The notes under the pieces were generated by a model that was not told the origin of the DNA, ran no database searches, and saw only the letters and a program-made list of their open reading frames with translations. Positions 37,715-46,922 of a DNA stretch of 64,000 nt are shown one piece after another. A program made the translations under genes and the position numbers. The stretch comes from Isosphaeraceae bacterium (GTDB lineage Bacteria > Planctomycetota > Planctomycetia > Isosphaerales > Isosphaeraceae), in contig BPJS01000001.1 of assembly GCA_026004735.1 (NCBI GenBank), positions 1,736,001-1,800,000 on the forward strand, read 5' to 3'. Numbering within the stretch: the first letter of the stretch is position 1; each line of letters begins with the position of its first letter.

Positions 37715-37747
37715 GCGGGCCGATCCTCCGGGCGACGATCGGCCCGC
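37715..37747 (+). terminator. Terminator-like hairpin after the oxidoreductase
   Basis: A perfect 11-bp inverted repeat (GCGGGCCGATC at 37715-37725, complement at 37737-37747) with an 11-base loop, 41 bases after the stop. No T-tract follows. It suggests a transcript end or RNA stabiliser before ThuA. Confidence 0.5.
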
Positions 37748-38094
37748 TGCCTCTCCTCATGCCCGTACGTCGATCCACACCGTCCGCGACCGCGTCTTGT
37801 TCCCACCTCGATGGTCTGCCCACCCGATCCGACCCTGCTCACGCTCCGGACCCGCTGCCTCCGCCGTGCGAGGCTCCACCGTCAGCGCCTCCAGGCTCTG
37901 ATCCGCACCCGCTCACGACGTGCCGCGCGGACCCGGTCGGCTCGCGTCAATCCACGCGCATCCACGGTGGCGGATCTGTTGATTTGGAGACGAACACGAT
38001 CGCGGCTCCCTCAGTCTCCGTTCCCCGCTCGCTCACCAGGCGACGTCGTCGCCCTGTGTTCTCCCTTCGGCCGCTCCCCCTTCGGGTTCTACCG
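37748..38094 (+). other. Intergenic region upstream of ThuA gene
   Basis: About 350 bases, C-rich and Pro/Ser-rich in every reading frame. The thuA frame stays open upstream but the extension is not family-like. I see no promoter motif or RNA. Confidence 0.4.
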
Positions 38095-38961
38095 ATGCCC
38101 CGCCTCCTTCCCGCCCTCCTGCTGACCGCGCTTTGCGCAGCCTCGCCTGCCTCCGAGACCGTCAAGATCGTCCTCGTGGCCGGCAACCCGAGCCATGCCC
38201 CTGGCGACCACGAATTCAACGCCGGCGTGAAGCTCCTGGCCAAATGTCTGGCCGAGGTGCCCGGCATCGAGCCGGTGGTTGTCCAGGGTGGCTGGCCGTC
38301 CGACCCGCGCGTCTTCGACGACGCCCGCGCGATCCTCTTCTACATGGATGGCGGCAGCGGCCACCCGATCATTCAGGCCGATCGGCTGGAGGTCCTCCAA
38401 TCGCTGATGGATCGCGGCGTCGGCCTCGGCTGCCTCCACTACGCCGTCGAGGTCCCCAAAGGCAAGCCTGGCGACAAGTTGCTCGAATGGATTGGTGGTT
38501 ACTACGAAACCGGCTACTCCACCAACCCCCATTGGAAGGCCGAATTCAAAGCGCTGCCCGACCACCCCATCACCCGCGGCGTTGAGCCATTTGCCATCGA
38601 GGACGAGTGGTATTTCAATATCCGCTTCCGGCCGATGATGGCTGGTATTTTCCCCCTGCTGGTGGCTCGCCCGAGCGACGAGACCCGCCAGGGTGCCACC
38701 TCCGCCCCGCGCGGTCCGTACAAGCACATCGTCGAAGCCTCCGGGCGCGACGAAGTCCTCGCCTGGTGCGTCGAGCGGCCCGACGGCGGTCGGGGCTTCG
38801 GTTTCACCGGTGGCCACAACCACGAAAACTGGGGCGACCCCAACTTCCGCAAGCTCGTCCTAAACGCCGCGCTCTGGCTTGCCCGGGTCGACGTCCCGCC
38901 CGACGGCGTCCCCTCCTCGGTCACCCCGGAAGACCTCGCCCAAAATCTCGACCCCAAGTAA
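38095..38961 (+). CDS. Secreted ThuA-domain protein
   Basis: A 288-residue protein from ATG 38095. A short signal peptide (MPRLLPALLLTALCAASPASE) precedes a ThuA (trehalose-utilisation type, glutamine-amidotransferase-like) domain: VKIVLVAGNPSHAPGDHEFN, ILFYMDGGSGHP, GVGLGCLHYAVEVPKGKPG, YETGYSTNPHWKAEF, FTGGHNHENWGDPNFRK. The GLGCLHYAVE motif has the Cys in the amidotransferase nucleophile position. The family is abundant in planctomycete sugar loci and of uncertain activity. The 39004-39035 hairpin follows. Confidence 0.88.
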   Translation: MPRLLPALLLTALCAASPASETVKIVLVAGNPSHAPGDHEFNAGVKLLAKCLAEVPGIEPVVVQGGWPSDPRVFDDARAILFYMDGGSGHPIIQADRLEVLQSLMDRGVGLGCLHYAVEVPKGKPGDKLLEWIGGYYETGYSTNPHWKAEFKALPDHPITRGVEPFAIEDEWYFNIRFRPMMAGIFPLLVARPSDETRQGATSAPRGPYKHIVEASGRDEVLAWCVERPDGGRGFGFTGGHNHENWGDPNFRKLVLNAALWLARVDVPPDGVPSSVTPEDLAQNLDPK

Positions 38962-39003
38962 CCTGCCCCGCCAGCCGCTTCCTTTCGGCTCCTTCAGCGT
39001 GCT

Positions 39004-39035
39004 CCTGATCGACCCTCCGGCCAGGGCCGATCAGG
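39004..39035. terminator. Hairpin between convergent thuA-like and cyclophilin-LEPR genes
   Basis: CCTGATCG at 39004-39011 pairs with CGATCAGG at 39028-39035; inside, CCCT and AGGG pair around a 6-base loop (one A-C mismatch between). It lies 43 bases after the ThuA stop and 127 bases after the LEPR protein's stop. No T-tract. Confidence 0.55.
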
Positions 39036-39161
39036 GCGAGACGATCACCCTGAGATTCCGCTGCCTGGGCGCGTGCCACCCGCGGGCCAGGCTCTCAACA
39101 CTGCCCGGCGGTCGCCCCCGTCCCGAGTGATCCGTTCCGCGCTCGAGCGTGCCCCCCAGAC

Positions 39162-41342
39162 TCACCCCGCAGGCTCTCCCACCTGCACCACCGGCGCATG
39201 CCCCTGGGCGACCCGTGCCACGTTGGTTCGGAAGAACACCGGGCCGGGTGTCGGGATCGCGTAGGGCCGCCGATTGGCGAACCGGAAGAATCGTCCGGTC
39301 GGGGGCGTCGGCCGAGGCGGATAGGTGCTGGTCACCGAATCCGTGCGGCCGGGCCGCTTCAACAGCGCGGTCTGGCCGGCAAACGCCACGTCATCACCCT
39401 TACTGGGCACAACCCGAACGTGCCCCGCGCGGCCAAAGAGCCGATCGTTGTTCGGCCCGCCCCGCAGAATGTTCTCTCCGTACCAGCCGTGGAGCCGCGT
39501 CTTGCCCGAACCGGCACGAAGCAGGTTCCGTCCCCCCCGGCCGCCGTTGAGCGTCGCGGGCAGGTCCAGTTCCGGCGAAATGCGGATTCGGTCGCTGGCC
39601 TTGGACCCGTAGACCACGATCCGATCCAGATCCGCGATCCTCGGCGTCGTCTGGTCGAACACGCCGTTGATCGTCACCCGCACCGTGTCGCCCACCGGCT
39701 CGACCACAATCTCGTTGACCCGTCCATGCCCGCGCCGGGGCGGCGGAGTCACCACCAATACGCGGTCGATGACCCTCACTGCGCCCGTGTCCCGGCCGCC
39801 GACGGTGATCGTGAACGTCGCCGTCTGGCTGGTCAGCGACGGCCCCGGGTCGCCCTGGTCGCTCACCCGGAATTGGATCGTATCGGTCCCCTGGAAATCC
39901 GGCCGTGGCGTGTATACCAACGTCCCCGACTGCGGGTTGAACGACGTGATCGTCCCCTGGGATGGCCCCGCCACGATCTGATACGTCAAGGTCTGCGTCG
40001 TCTGCTGCGGGTTGGCCGTCAGACCGGTCAGTTGGATCGTCGACGGCTCATTGGCGGGCACGGTCGTCGATCCAGGAACCGCGATCGGCGGCAAGTTGAC
40101 CACCGCGCCGTCGCGCACGGTCAGCGTGATCGCCTCCGTGTCAAAGTCGGCCGGTGTGTTTCCCGTCGTGCTCGCATTCTTCACCCCCACCACCAGGTTG
40201 ATCACCCCAGTGAAGTTGGTGTTGGGCGTGACGGTCACCACGCCGTTGGCGTCCACCGTCGCCGTGGCATTCTGCACCGGTACAAACGTCCCCCCTGGCG
40301 AAATGCCGCCTTGCACCGTGTAGGCCAAGGGCCGATTCCCAACGCTTACCGCCTGAAGTTGAAAGATCGCCGGCTGATTGGTGGCCACGACCAGGTTCGT
40401 CGGATTCGGCTGGAGAAACGGATTCTGGACGATCGGTCGGCCGTTGGCATCGACGTTCTCGGTCACCGTGACCGTGAAGGTCCGCGTCACCTGGCTGCTG
40501 TCGCTGGGGTCGAAGGCGGTGACGGTGACCGTAGCCGTCTCGCCGGGCGTGGCCGCCGTCGCGTCGATGTGCAGCACGCCGTCCGGATTGGTTGCCGCCA
40601 GGCTCGACCCGGTGATCAGGATCGGGTTGACCGGCGTCTCCGTGTTGGGCGTCCGCGCCACCTGCTCCATCAGGTCGGCGATCTCCTGGCCCGAGACGAG
40701 CTGGCCGAAGATCGTATGCTGAAAATCCAGAAACCGCGGCTGTCCATACGTGATGAAAAACTGCGAATCGTTCGTGTCGTCATTGCTCTTGGCCATCGCG
40801 AGCTGATACTTGCCGTTGAAGACCAGTTGGGCGTTGAACTCGTCCGGGAACGGATAGCCCGGCACGTTGACGCTCCCGGCCCCATCACCGGTCCGCGAGC
40901 CTCCCTGAGCCACAAAACCTGGCACGATCCGATGAAAATTCTTGTGGGGAAGCGGCGTGCCCGAGGTCGGCTGGGTCGGACTCGTATAGAATCCCGTCTG
41001 AATCAACTGCTCGATCTTGGCGACCGTCTCGGGCGTCAGGTCGGCGAAGAGCTGAAAGGTCATCGATCCGGTAAACGCCGGATCGCCCGCGCCGCTGGAA
41101 GCGTGCTGAACCGTCAGCGTCCAGAAATTGCCCTGGGCCACACTCACCGGAATCCGCGGGTTCGACGACGTGACCGTATACGTCTGCGGCCCTCCGTTGC
41201 CGCCATCGAGCGGTAGCTGAAATCCCACCCCCGCGCCCACACTCACCGGCGCGATCGGTCCGAGCGTCGCCAGAACCCACCGTGGCTCAAGCTGCTCCAC
41301 AACCGGCCGGCTCCGGCTCGGCGACCGCCTTGACGTGCCCAT
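39162..41342 (-). CDS. LEPR-XLL surface protein with cyclophilin and cadherin/Ig-like domains
   Basis: A 726-residue exported protein. Residues 16-25 (EQLEPRWVLA) are the planctomycete LEPR-XLL motif. Residues about 92-245 are a cyclophilin peptidyl-prolyl isomerase domain: TFQLFADLTPETVAKIEQL, the catalytic Arg138 in FHRIVPGFVAQGG, then YQLAMAKSNDDTNDSQFFI and HTIFGQLVSGQEI. Later come beta-rich cadherin/Ig-like repeats (VTPNTNFTGVI, LVYTPRPDFQGTDTIQFRVSDQGD). Residues about 610-680 have RTX-like Gly/Asn phrases (NGGRGGRNLLRAGSG, ENILRGGPNNDRLFG). It probably folds outside the cell or modifies matrix. Confidence 0.88.
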   Translation of the reverse strand: MGTSRRSPSRSRPVVEQLEPRWVLATLGPIAPVSVGAGVGFQLPLDGGNGGPQTYTVTSSNPRIPVSVAQGNFWTLTVQHASSGAGDPAFTGSMTFQLFADLTPETVAKIEQLIQTGFYTSPTQPTSGTPLPHKNFHRIVPGFVAQGGSRTGDGAGSVNVPGYPFPDEFNAQLVFNGKYQLAMAKSNDDTNDSQFFITYGQPRFLDFQHTIFGQLVSGQEIADLMEQVARTPNTETPVNPILITGSSLAATNPDGVLHIDATAATPGETATVTVTAFDPSDSSQVTRTFTVTVTENVDANGRPIVQNPFLQPNPTNLVVATNQPAIFQLQAVSVGNRPLAYTVQGGISPGGTFVPVQNATATVDANGVVTVTPNTNFTGVINLVVGVKNASTTGNTPADFDTEAITLTVRDGAVVNLPPIAVPGSTTVPANEPSTIQLTGLTANPQQTTQTLTYQIVAGPSQGTITSFNPQSGTLVYTPRPDFQGTDTIQFRVSDQGDPGPSLTSQTATFTITVGGRDTGAVRVIDRVLVVTPPPRRGHGRVNEIVVEPVGDTVRVTINGVFDQTTPRIADLDRIVVYGSKASDRIRISPELDLPATLNGGRGGRNLLRAGSGKTRLHGWYGENILRGGPNNDRLFGRAGHVRVVPSKGDDVAFAGQTALLKRPGRTDSVTSTYPPRPTPPTGRFFRFANRRPYAIPTPGPVFFRTNVARVAQGHAPVVQVGEPAG

Positions 41343-41549
41343 CCCTGGCCTCCCGATTCCCGCCCGACCGGCTCCACGAACCGGAGGAACTCCCCGGAGT
41401 TTCCTGCGCGCAGCCTTCCTCCAGGATCGGACGGCCTAACCCAACCCTTGAACCTTCCCCCAAGAGCAACGCGGCGGCCGACGCCTCAACGCCGACCGCC
41501 GCGCTCCCTTCGTCACATTGTGCCGATTCTGACGATCCTGACGACCCGA

Positions 41550-43319
41550 TCACGGCCTCGCCTTGAGCGTGAACTGCGTCAGCGTCACCCCGTCCTCATC
41601 GGGCACTCCAAACGATCCGCTCGGCGCCAGATACTTCTGAATCGCCTCATACTCCGGCATCAGCTTCGGATCGAACAGTTGCGCGAAATCCGGCGCCTCT
41701 CCGGGAACCTGAGCTCGCATCTGATCCAACGCGGCCTTGAACTGCTCGCCACCCAACATCCCATAGAGCGCTTGCACCGCCTCATTCGGCCGCGCAAAGC
41801 TCATCACATTGACCCGCTCCGGCATCAGCTTGCGCACCGCCTCAAAGTCGGCTGATTCGGCCAGGCTCGGCCCGCCGCCCCGGAGCACCTGCTCAAGCAA
41901 CGTCGGCTCGACCGACACAAAGAGCTGATCCTTGGCGATGGCCACACTCAACGGCCCCTCCAGACCACCCTGCCGCGCTTCGTCCGGCAAGTCGAAGTCA
42001 TAAATCGTCTCGCCCTGGAAGGTCCGTTTCTTGGGCGACGCTCCGGCCAAATCCAGAATCTTGTTCATCGTGGCCTGCATCGCCTTGGTGTCGTCCAGCC
42101 CGATCGCAATCAGCATCCGCTGACTGGTCTCCGTGATCGGCTTCTTGTAATCCTGGATCGCCGTCACCCGCTTGGCCAGCGGCCCGAGCAGATCCGCCCG
42201 GATATTCAGCCCGCCCTCCTGATCGGCCAGCGCTTTCTCCATCTGCTCGAGCACGCCCGGCGCAAACTGGTCGGCCAGTTCGCCCGCCGCCGCGTACATC
42301 GCCTCCCAGTCCAGGCTGTACGTCGCATACGAAACCACCCCCGCCGGCACCCACGGCTCGGGACGCAGATCCGCCGCCGGGAACTGGAACAACTTCAAAA
42401 TCCCCTTCCGCGGATTGGGCGCGTAGATAAACAACTTGCTCGTCGAATCAAACTCACCCTGGTTCAGGTCAAACATCCCGCCGATCGCCTTCAGACCCGA
42501 CAGCCCCAGCAAATTGAGCTGGGCCTTGATCTGGTCGGCGTCGATGCCCCCCTGACCGGCCGCTTTGACCCCCAGGTCAATCGCCGCGGCCACGTCCACG
42601 TAAAACACCGCCGGCGCAGCGCCCAACTTCGAGACCACCTTCTGATAGGTCTCGTTGGACAGCAACGAATCGGTCCGGCCCTCACTGTGCGCCGACAGGG
42701 CCTTCAAGACGTCCGCGCTGGTCGAAATCCCAAACCAGGTCTCCCGCTGCGCCCAGATGATCGGCGGTGCGTCCTCGCCCGCGTTTTTGGGCTGGATGAT
42801 GTTCAGAGTCAAACCGTCGGCCTGCTCGGTCGCAACCGTCGCTTCCTTCTCGGCCAGCTCAGTGACCCGCTTCATCAGCGCGGCCATCCGGTCCGCGTTC
42901 TTGCCCGCGTCGGCCACCGCCACCACGTCAACCGGCCACTTCTCACTCGTCGACGGCAAGACCGCGAGCGCCATCTCGCCCTCGGGCAGCTCAAGCAACT
43001 CCCAGAGCGTCACCCCCAGCTCTTCCTTGAGTTCTTGATTCGGTTTCTCGAGCAGCTCGGACAGTTTGTCCCGCAGCGGCTTCATCGCCGGATCATCCCA
43101 AAGCCGCCCAGTCTGGCTCGCCTGGAACGACGCCCGCAGCCGCGCCGCGTTCTCGATCGAAAAAAACGCCAGAGTGTCGCGAGGCAATGCCCGCACGACG
43201 GCGCCACCCTTGGTCTGCGGTCCCGCGGACTGCCCCCAGGCGGGCACGACCACGGCCAATAACGTCAGGCCCATCCCCATGACGCCGATGCGCCTGACCC
43301 CCTGAACGCGGGCTTTCAT
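41550..43319 (-). CDS. Exported DUF3352-like protein
   Basis: A 589-residue protein from ATG 43319, chosen because GAGGAG lies upstream and a signal peptide follows (MGMGLTLLAVVVPAWGQS). The rest is soluble: ALPRDTLAFFSIENAARL, IIWAQRETWFGISTSADVLKAL, GAAPAVFYVDVAAAIDLGVK, then YAPNPRKGILKLFQFPAADL and repeated Asp/Glu/Lys-rich helices. It resembles the DUF3352-type exported proteins of cyanobacteria and planctomycetes, but I am not certain of the family. No catalytic motif is seen. It lies downstream of the HtrA-like protease on the same strand. Confidence 0.75.
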   Translation of the reverse strand: MKARVQGVRRIGVMGMGLTLLAVVVPAWGQSAGPQTKGGAVVRALPRDTLAFFSIENAARLRASFQASQTGRLWDDPAMKPLRDKLSELLEKPNQELKEELGVTLWELLELPEGEMALAVLPSTSEKWPVDVVAVADAGKNADRMAALMKRVTELAEKEATVATEQADGLTLNIIQPKNAGEDAPPIIWAQRETWFGISTSADVLKALSAHSEGRTDSLLSNETYQKVVSKLGAAPAVFYVDVAAAIDLGVKAAGQGGIDADQIKAQLNLLGLSGLKAIGGMFDLNQGEFDSTSKLFIYAPNPRKGILKLFQFPAADLRPEPWVPAGVVSYATYSLDWEAMYAAAGELADQFAPGVLEQMEKALADQEGGLNIRADLLGPLAKRVTAIQDYKKPITETSQRMLIAIGLDDTKAMQATMNKILDLAGASPKKRTFQGETIYDFDLPDEARQGGLEGPLSVAIAKDQLFVSVEPTLLEQVLRGGGPSLAESADFEAVRKLMPERVNVMSFARPNEAVQALYGMLGGEQFKAALDQMRAQVPGEAPDFAQLFDPKLMPEYEAIQKYLAPSGSFGVPDEDGVTLTQFTLKARP

Positions 43320-43482
43320 CACTGGCCTCTCCTCGGTCACTCTGGTTGTTCGCTTGACCCACTCCGCGGGGTCCATCAATCCGGAGCCCCAAGCCCCGGC
43401 ATCCCCCGCTCCCAACTCAGACCTGCCCCGGTAACCACTCCGGGGCCAATACCCACGGACCAGACCAGAATTCGCCTGACCC

Positions 43483-44493
43483 TCATCGCGCGGCCGCCGC
43501 CGCCGCAGCCTCGTTCGCCGGCTGAGCGGCCTTGGTCACGGCCCCTCGCCGCCGGGCCGGTGCATCCAAATAGCGATACCCGGTGTTGGGATTATCCTTG
43601 TCGTACAAAAACGCGTCCCGATTCCGGAGAAAATCCTTCACATAATTAATCGGAATCGCAAAACCCAGATTGTCCGTTCCCCGGAAACCCATGTTGGTCA
43701 CACCCACCACCTCCCCTTTCATGTTGAACAGCGGCCCCCCCGAATTCCCCGGGTTGATCGCCGCATCGGTCTGCAAGTAAATCAGCCCCTGAAAATTACG
43801 GTTCAAGGTGCTCAAAATCCCCTGCGAGACCGTACGCTCCAGACCCAGCGGGTTGCCCAACGCAAACACCCCATCCCCAGCATTCAAATCATCAAGACTA
43901 CCCAAGTAGACCGGCTTGAGTTTCACATCCTCCGGCAACGTCATCTTCAAGAGCGCCAGATCCACAAACGGATTCAGCGCCACGATCTCCACATCCTCCA
44001 CCCGCCGACGCTGCAATCCCGACGACGTGCTCTGATACAGCACCACCGCAATCCGCGTCTCCCCTTCAATCACATGATTATTCGTGACAATGTAACCATC
44101 TTCATTCACGATAAACCCCGACCCTTGCCCGCTCGGCGTCTCGATCGTCACCACCGCCTCGCCAAACTCCCGTACCAGCTCCTTGACCGGGCGGACCCGC
44201 AGCGAGCCGATCCGATAGAAATTCGACGAATCCGCCTCACTTGACGCCGCCGCCAACGCCGCCGGCTGGATCGGCCCCTCGGCCTTGCGCCGCTCGACCA
44301 CCTGATCCCGCGGTATCCGAATAATGTCGAATCCCAGGTCGACGTACAGCGCCCCCGATTTCTCCGCGACGATCGGGCCAACCACCTGCTGCCCTTCCTT
44401 CAGCACAATCCACTCTTCGTCCGTTCCCGGCGCGCCGGCGGCCCAACCGGCCCAAACCGCGACCACCAAACCCATCGTGAAATTACGGACCAC
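43483..44493 (-). CDS. Exported HtrA-like trypsin-family serine protease without PDZ
   Basis: A 336-residue protein from GTG 44493, chosen because AGGAG lies 7 bases before it and a signal peptide (MGLVVAVWAGWAAGA) follows; an ATG at 44538 lies further upstream in frame. After about 95 residues of N-terminal extension comes a trypsin-2 domain with catalytic His140 (VTNNHVIEG), Asp178 (FVDLALLK) and Ser251 (INPGNSGGPL). The C-terminus is only an Ala/Arg-rich tail with no PDZ domain, unlike DegP. It is probably periplasmic protein quality control. Confidence 0.9.
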   Translation of the reverse strand: MVRNFTMGLVVAVWAGWAAGAPGTDEEWIVLKEGQQVVGPIVAEKSGALYVDLGFDIIRIPRDQVVERRKAEGPIQPAALAAASSEADSSNFYRIGSLRVRPVKELVREFGEAVVTIETPSGQGSGFIVNEDGYIVTNNHVIEGETRIAVVLYQSTSSGLQRRRVEDVEIVALNPFVDLALLKMTLPEDVKLKPVYLGSLDDLNAGDGVFALGNPLGLERTVSQGILSTLNRNFQGLIYLQTDAAINPGNSGGPLFNMKGEVVGVTNMGFRGTDNLGFAIPINYVKDFLRNRDAFLYDKDNPNTGYRYLDAPARRRGAVTKAAQPANEAAAAAAAR

Positions 44494-44601
44494 GGCCGCT
44501 CTCCTCCGCCATCTTCGCTGCTGCCAAGACTCCTGCATTCTAGGACCAACCGCCTAAGCCGTGCAATCCAGACACCCCTCCGTACGCCGACCTTCCCCGC
44601 T

Positions 44602-46134
44602 TCACTCCGCCCGGACTTCGGCCAGCCGCGGGTCGTCCAGATCCAGCCGGTACATGATCTGATTGTAGTCATAGCGGGGCGTCGCCACCCGCGCCTTCGA
44701 GAACAACGCCGTATACGTTCCTTCGAAGTAGATCACCCGACCTCCCTCTCGGTCCAGGAACGGGTGATGCTTCGGATTGTAAAACGAATACTCCGCATGG
44801 CTGACGATCTTGCGGCCCCGCTCCCACGGGCCTTCCGGACGCCTCGCCTCCGCGTACCAGACCTCGCCCAGCGGTGACGGCTTTCCCCCGGTCTCCACCC
44901 CGATCACAATCCACCGCTTCCGATATGCATTCCAGGCCATCGACCCCGAGTGAAGCTGCACAGGCTCGCCCGTCTCGGCGTCGACCAACCGGAACCAGGC
45001 CTCTTCCGGCCGCATCACGCCCCGCCGGATCAACTCCGCCTGCTCGGCCGGGCCGACCGGCGCTGTTGCCCGTTTCCATCCCCAGATCAACCTTCCGTCG
45101 GGGCCACGCTCCAGCTCGGCCTGGCTCATCGTCCCGCCCGGCCGCAAACAGCTCCAGCCTTCGTAGCGCCCTAGATCGAGCCACGCCTCGGCCGTCGCCT
45201 CCACTCGCGCCAGCGCATATGGATTGGCAAAGACAACGTATCGCACCCCGCCATCTTCGTACTCAAACGGATGCCCATCTGGCCGCGGCGCCGCATCCAC
45301 CGGAATTTCCGCGACGTGGCGGAACGTCTCCGCCCGGTCATCCCACTCGGCCAGCCCGCGCCGATACGCTTCCAGGAACCCCCGGATCTTGACATACGAG
45401 GCAAACATCCGCTCTCGCCCCGTCGCATCCTTCAACACCGTCAGGCCCGAGGCCCACGTCGGGCCGTCGCCCTCCATGACGCACGTCCCCCGCGCAAATC
45501 CATCCGGGCCGACAAAATAACGCAACGGAACCGCCTGCTCCGGATCCCACGCGTCCGAGCCTGGCAGCGGCGTGGTCGCGCCGGCCATGTGAAACAGCCC
45601 CAGCGGGTAGCGGGGACGGCTCGTATCGCCCCAGAACCAGTAAACCCGCCCCCCGTAGATCGCGCTCTGGATGCTGTCCTGGCCCATGACCTGACCATTG
45701 AGCAGCGGCTGCGGATCAGCGACCGGTTCACCCAGCCGCACGCTGTCGGCATACCGCCCGGCCCCGGTGATCCGATACAGCCGCTCGGCCACATTCATCC
45801 GGCGGACCTTCAGCTCGGCCCGCCCCCCCGGCTCGGTCTTCAGGATCGTTCCCTGCATCCCGAAACCGTCCTTGGGAAAGGCGTAGCCGTCGCCTTCGAC
45901 GAAAAAGAAAACCTCCTGACCCAGCAGGCCCGGCTCGTCAAACGCGACCCAGCCCGCGCTATCCGTGACGAACCGGATCTCGTTGGTCGTCCTCAACACG
46001 ACGAGCGGCACGCCCCGACCGGTCGCCTCATCGACGACCCGGATCCCAAACGGCCGATCCCCAACTCCCGCGCCCAATGTGGCCGTCACGCCCAATGACC
46101 AAGCCGCAACCCAGTTCACCACCGCCCACCTCAT
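44602..46134 (-). CDS. Exported protein, transthyretin-like plus beta-propeller-like domain
   Basis: A 510-residue protein with an N-terminal signal (WVAAWSLGVTATLGAGVGD). Residues 27-95 look like a small beta-sandwich of the carboxypeptidase-regulatory/prealbumin type (GIRVVDEATGRGVPLVVLRTT). Residues about 130-500 contain repeated beta phrases (VYWFWGDTSRPRYPLG, TWASGLTVLKDATGRERMFASYV, RWIVIGVETGG, VWYAEARRPEGPWERG) similar to five-bladed propellers of GH43-like proteins. No catalytic triad can be assigned. The start ATG overlaps the upstream membrane gene's stop by 4 bases, so they are coupled. Confidence 0.75.
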   Translation of the reverse strand: MRWAVVNWVAAWSLGVTATLGAGVGDRPFGIRVVDEATGRGVPLVVLRTTNEIRFVTDSAGWVAFDEPGLLGQEVFFFVEGDGYAFPKDGFGMQGTILKTEPGGRAELKVRRMNVAERLYRITGAGRYADSVRLGEPVADPQPLLNGQVMGQDSIQSAIYGGRVYWFWGDTSRPRYPLGLFHMAGATTPLPGSDAWDPEQAVPLRYFVGPDGFARGTCVMEGDGPTWASGLTVLKDATGRERMFASYVKIRGFLEAYRRGLAEWDDRAETFRHVAEIPVDAAPRPDGHPFEYEDGGVRYVVFANPYALARVEATAEAWLDLGRYEGWSCLRPGGTMSQAELERGPDGRLIWGWKRATAPVGPAEQAELIRRGVMRPEEAWFRLVDAETGEPVQLHSGSMAWNAYRKRWIVIGVETGGKPSPLGEVWYAEARRPEGPWERGRKIVSHAEYSFYNPKHHPFLDREGGRVIYFEGTYTALFSKARVATPRYDYNQIMYRLDLDDPRLAEVRAE

Positions 46135-46784
46135 GACCGCGCTCCAAAGTAAAACGCCACGATCGCCGCCAGCCCATGCCGCAGTCCTTCCGCCGTGATC
46201 GGCGGTATCGTTCCCTCCCGCGGCGTCGGCAGGAATTTCACAAACGTCTCATCCCAGGCCAGCAGGATCAAACAGACCGCCGCCAGCAACACCACCGCCG
46301 CCCGCAGATCCAGCCAGATCCGCTTCGGGTACCGGCCCCGCGTCCAAATCAGCCCCGCCAGAAAACTCAGAAACGTGCCCAGCAAGAAACCCGTCACGAT
46401 AATCAGCGAATAGACCGCCGGCGTCGTCCGCGGATTGAACGGTTCCCGCCGTTGGCTCAGCAAGATCGCGATCACCGCGACGTAGCCGGCCATCATCAGA
46501 AAACGGATCGTCCCGCGGGGCAGAAACAACGGCCCGGGACCGATCTGCATGGGCTCAGACGCCCCCCGACGCAGGGCAAAATAATGCCCGAGGATCAAAA
46601 ACGTCAGGTCGCGAAACGCGTCCGGCACGGCCTTGCTCGGTACCAGCGCCGTCAATGCCGCCGCCGTCCCCACGATCCCCAGCGTCAGCAACGCCCGAAC
46701 ACTCCCCGCCGGCAGACCAAACGCATAAAGCGCGCTCCAATGAGGCGTCGCCACAGGATCCCTCGTTACCGCCTCACTTGCCAT
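46131..46784 (-). CDS. Polytopic membrane protein coupled to the upstream-regulated exported protein gene
   Basis: A 217-residue protein from ATG 46784, preceded by GGGGGAG. It has about five membrane segments (VRALLTLGIVGTAAALTALV, FLMMAGYVAVIAILLS, VYSLIIVTGFLLGTFLSFLAGLIW, AAVVLLAAVCLILLAW, LAAIVAFYFGA). No family recognised. Its stop (46131-46133) overlaps the next gene's ATG by 4 bases, so the two are translationally coupled and may form one envelope system. Confidence 0.72.
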   Translation of the reverse strand: MASEAVTRDPVATPHWSALYAFGLPAGSVRALLTLGIVGTAAALTALVPSKAVPDAFRDLTFLILGHYFALRRGASEPMQIGPGPLFLPRGTIRFLMMAGYVAVIAILLSQRREPFNPRTTPAVYSLIIVTGFLLGTFLSFLAGLIWTRGRYPKRIWLDLRAAVVLLAAVCLILLAWDETFVKFLPTPREGTIPPITAEGLRHGLAAIVAFYFGARS

Positions 46785-46922
46785 CGCGTCTCCCCCAACT
46801 CGAAACCCACCGATCCAATCGTCTCCGGTTGACAACAACTCCACCATTGGAACCGGCCCCGCCGCGCGTTACAACGAAGCTCCTCCCCACCCTCTGGACT
46901 GCCCCCTCTGCTGAACCCCGCC

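Noticed and set aside
39198..41216. A 672-codon open frame on the + strand opposite the cyclophilin-LEPR gene
   Set aside because: Arg/His-rich shadow of GC-rich codons in the - strand gene; no domain or start signal.
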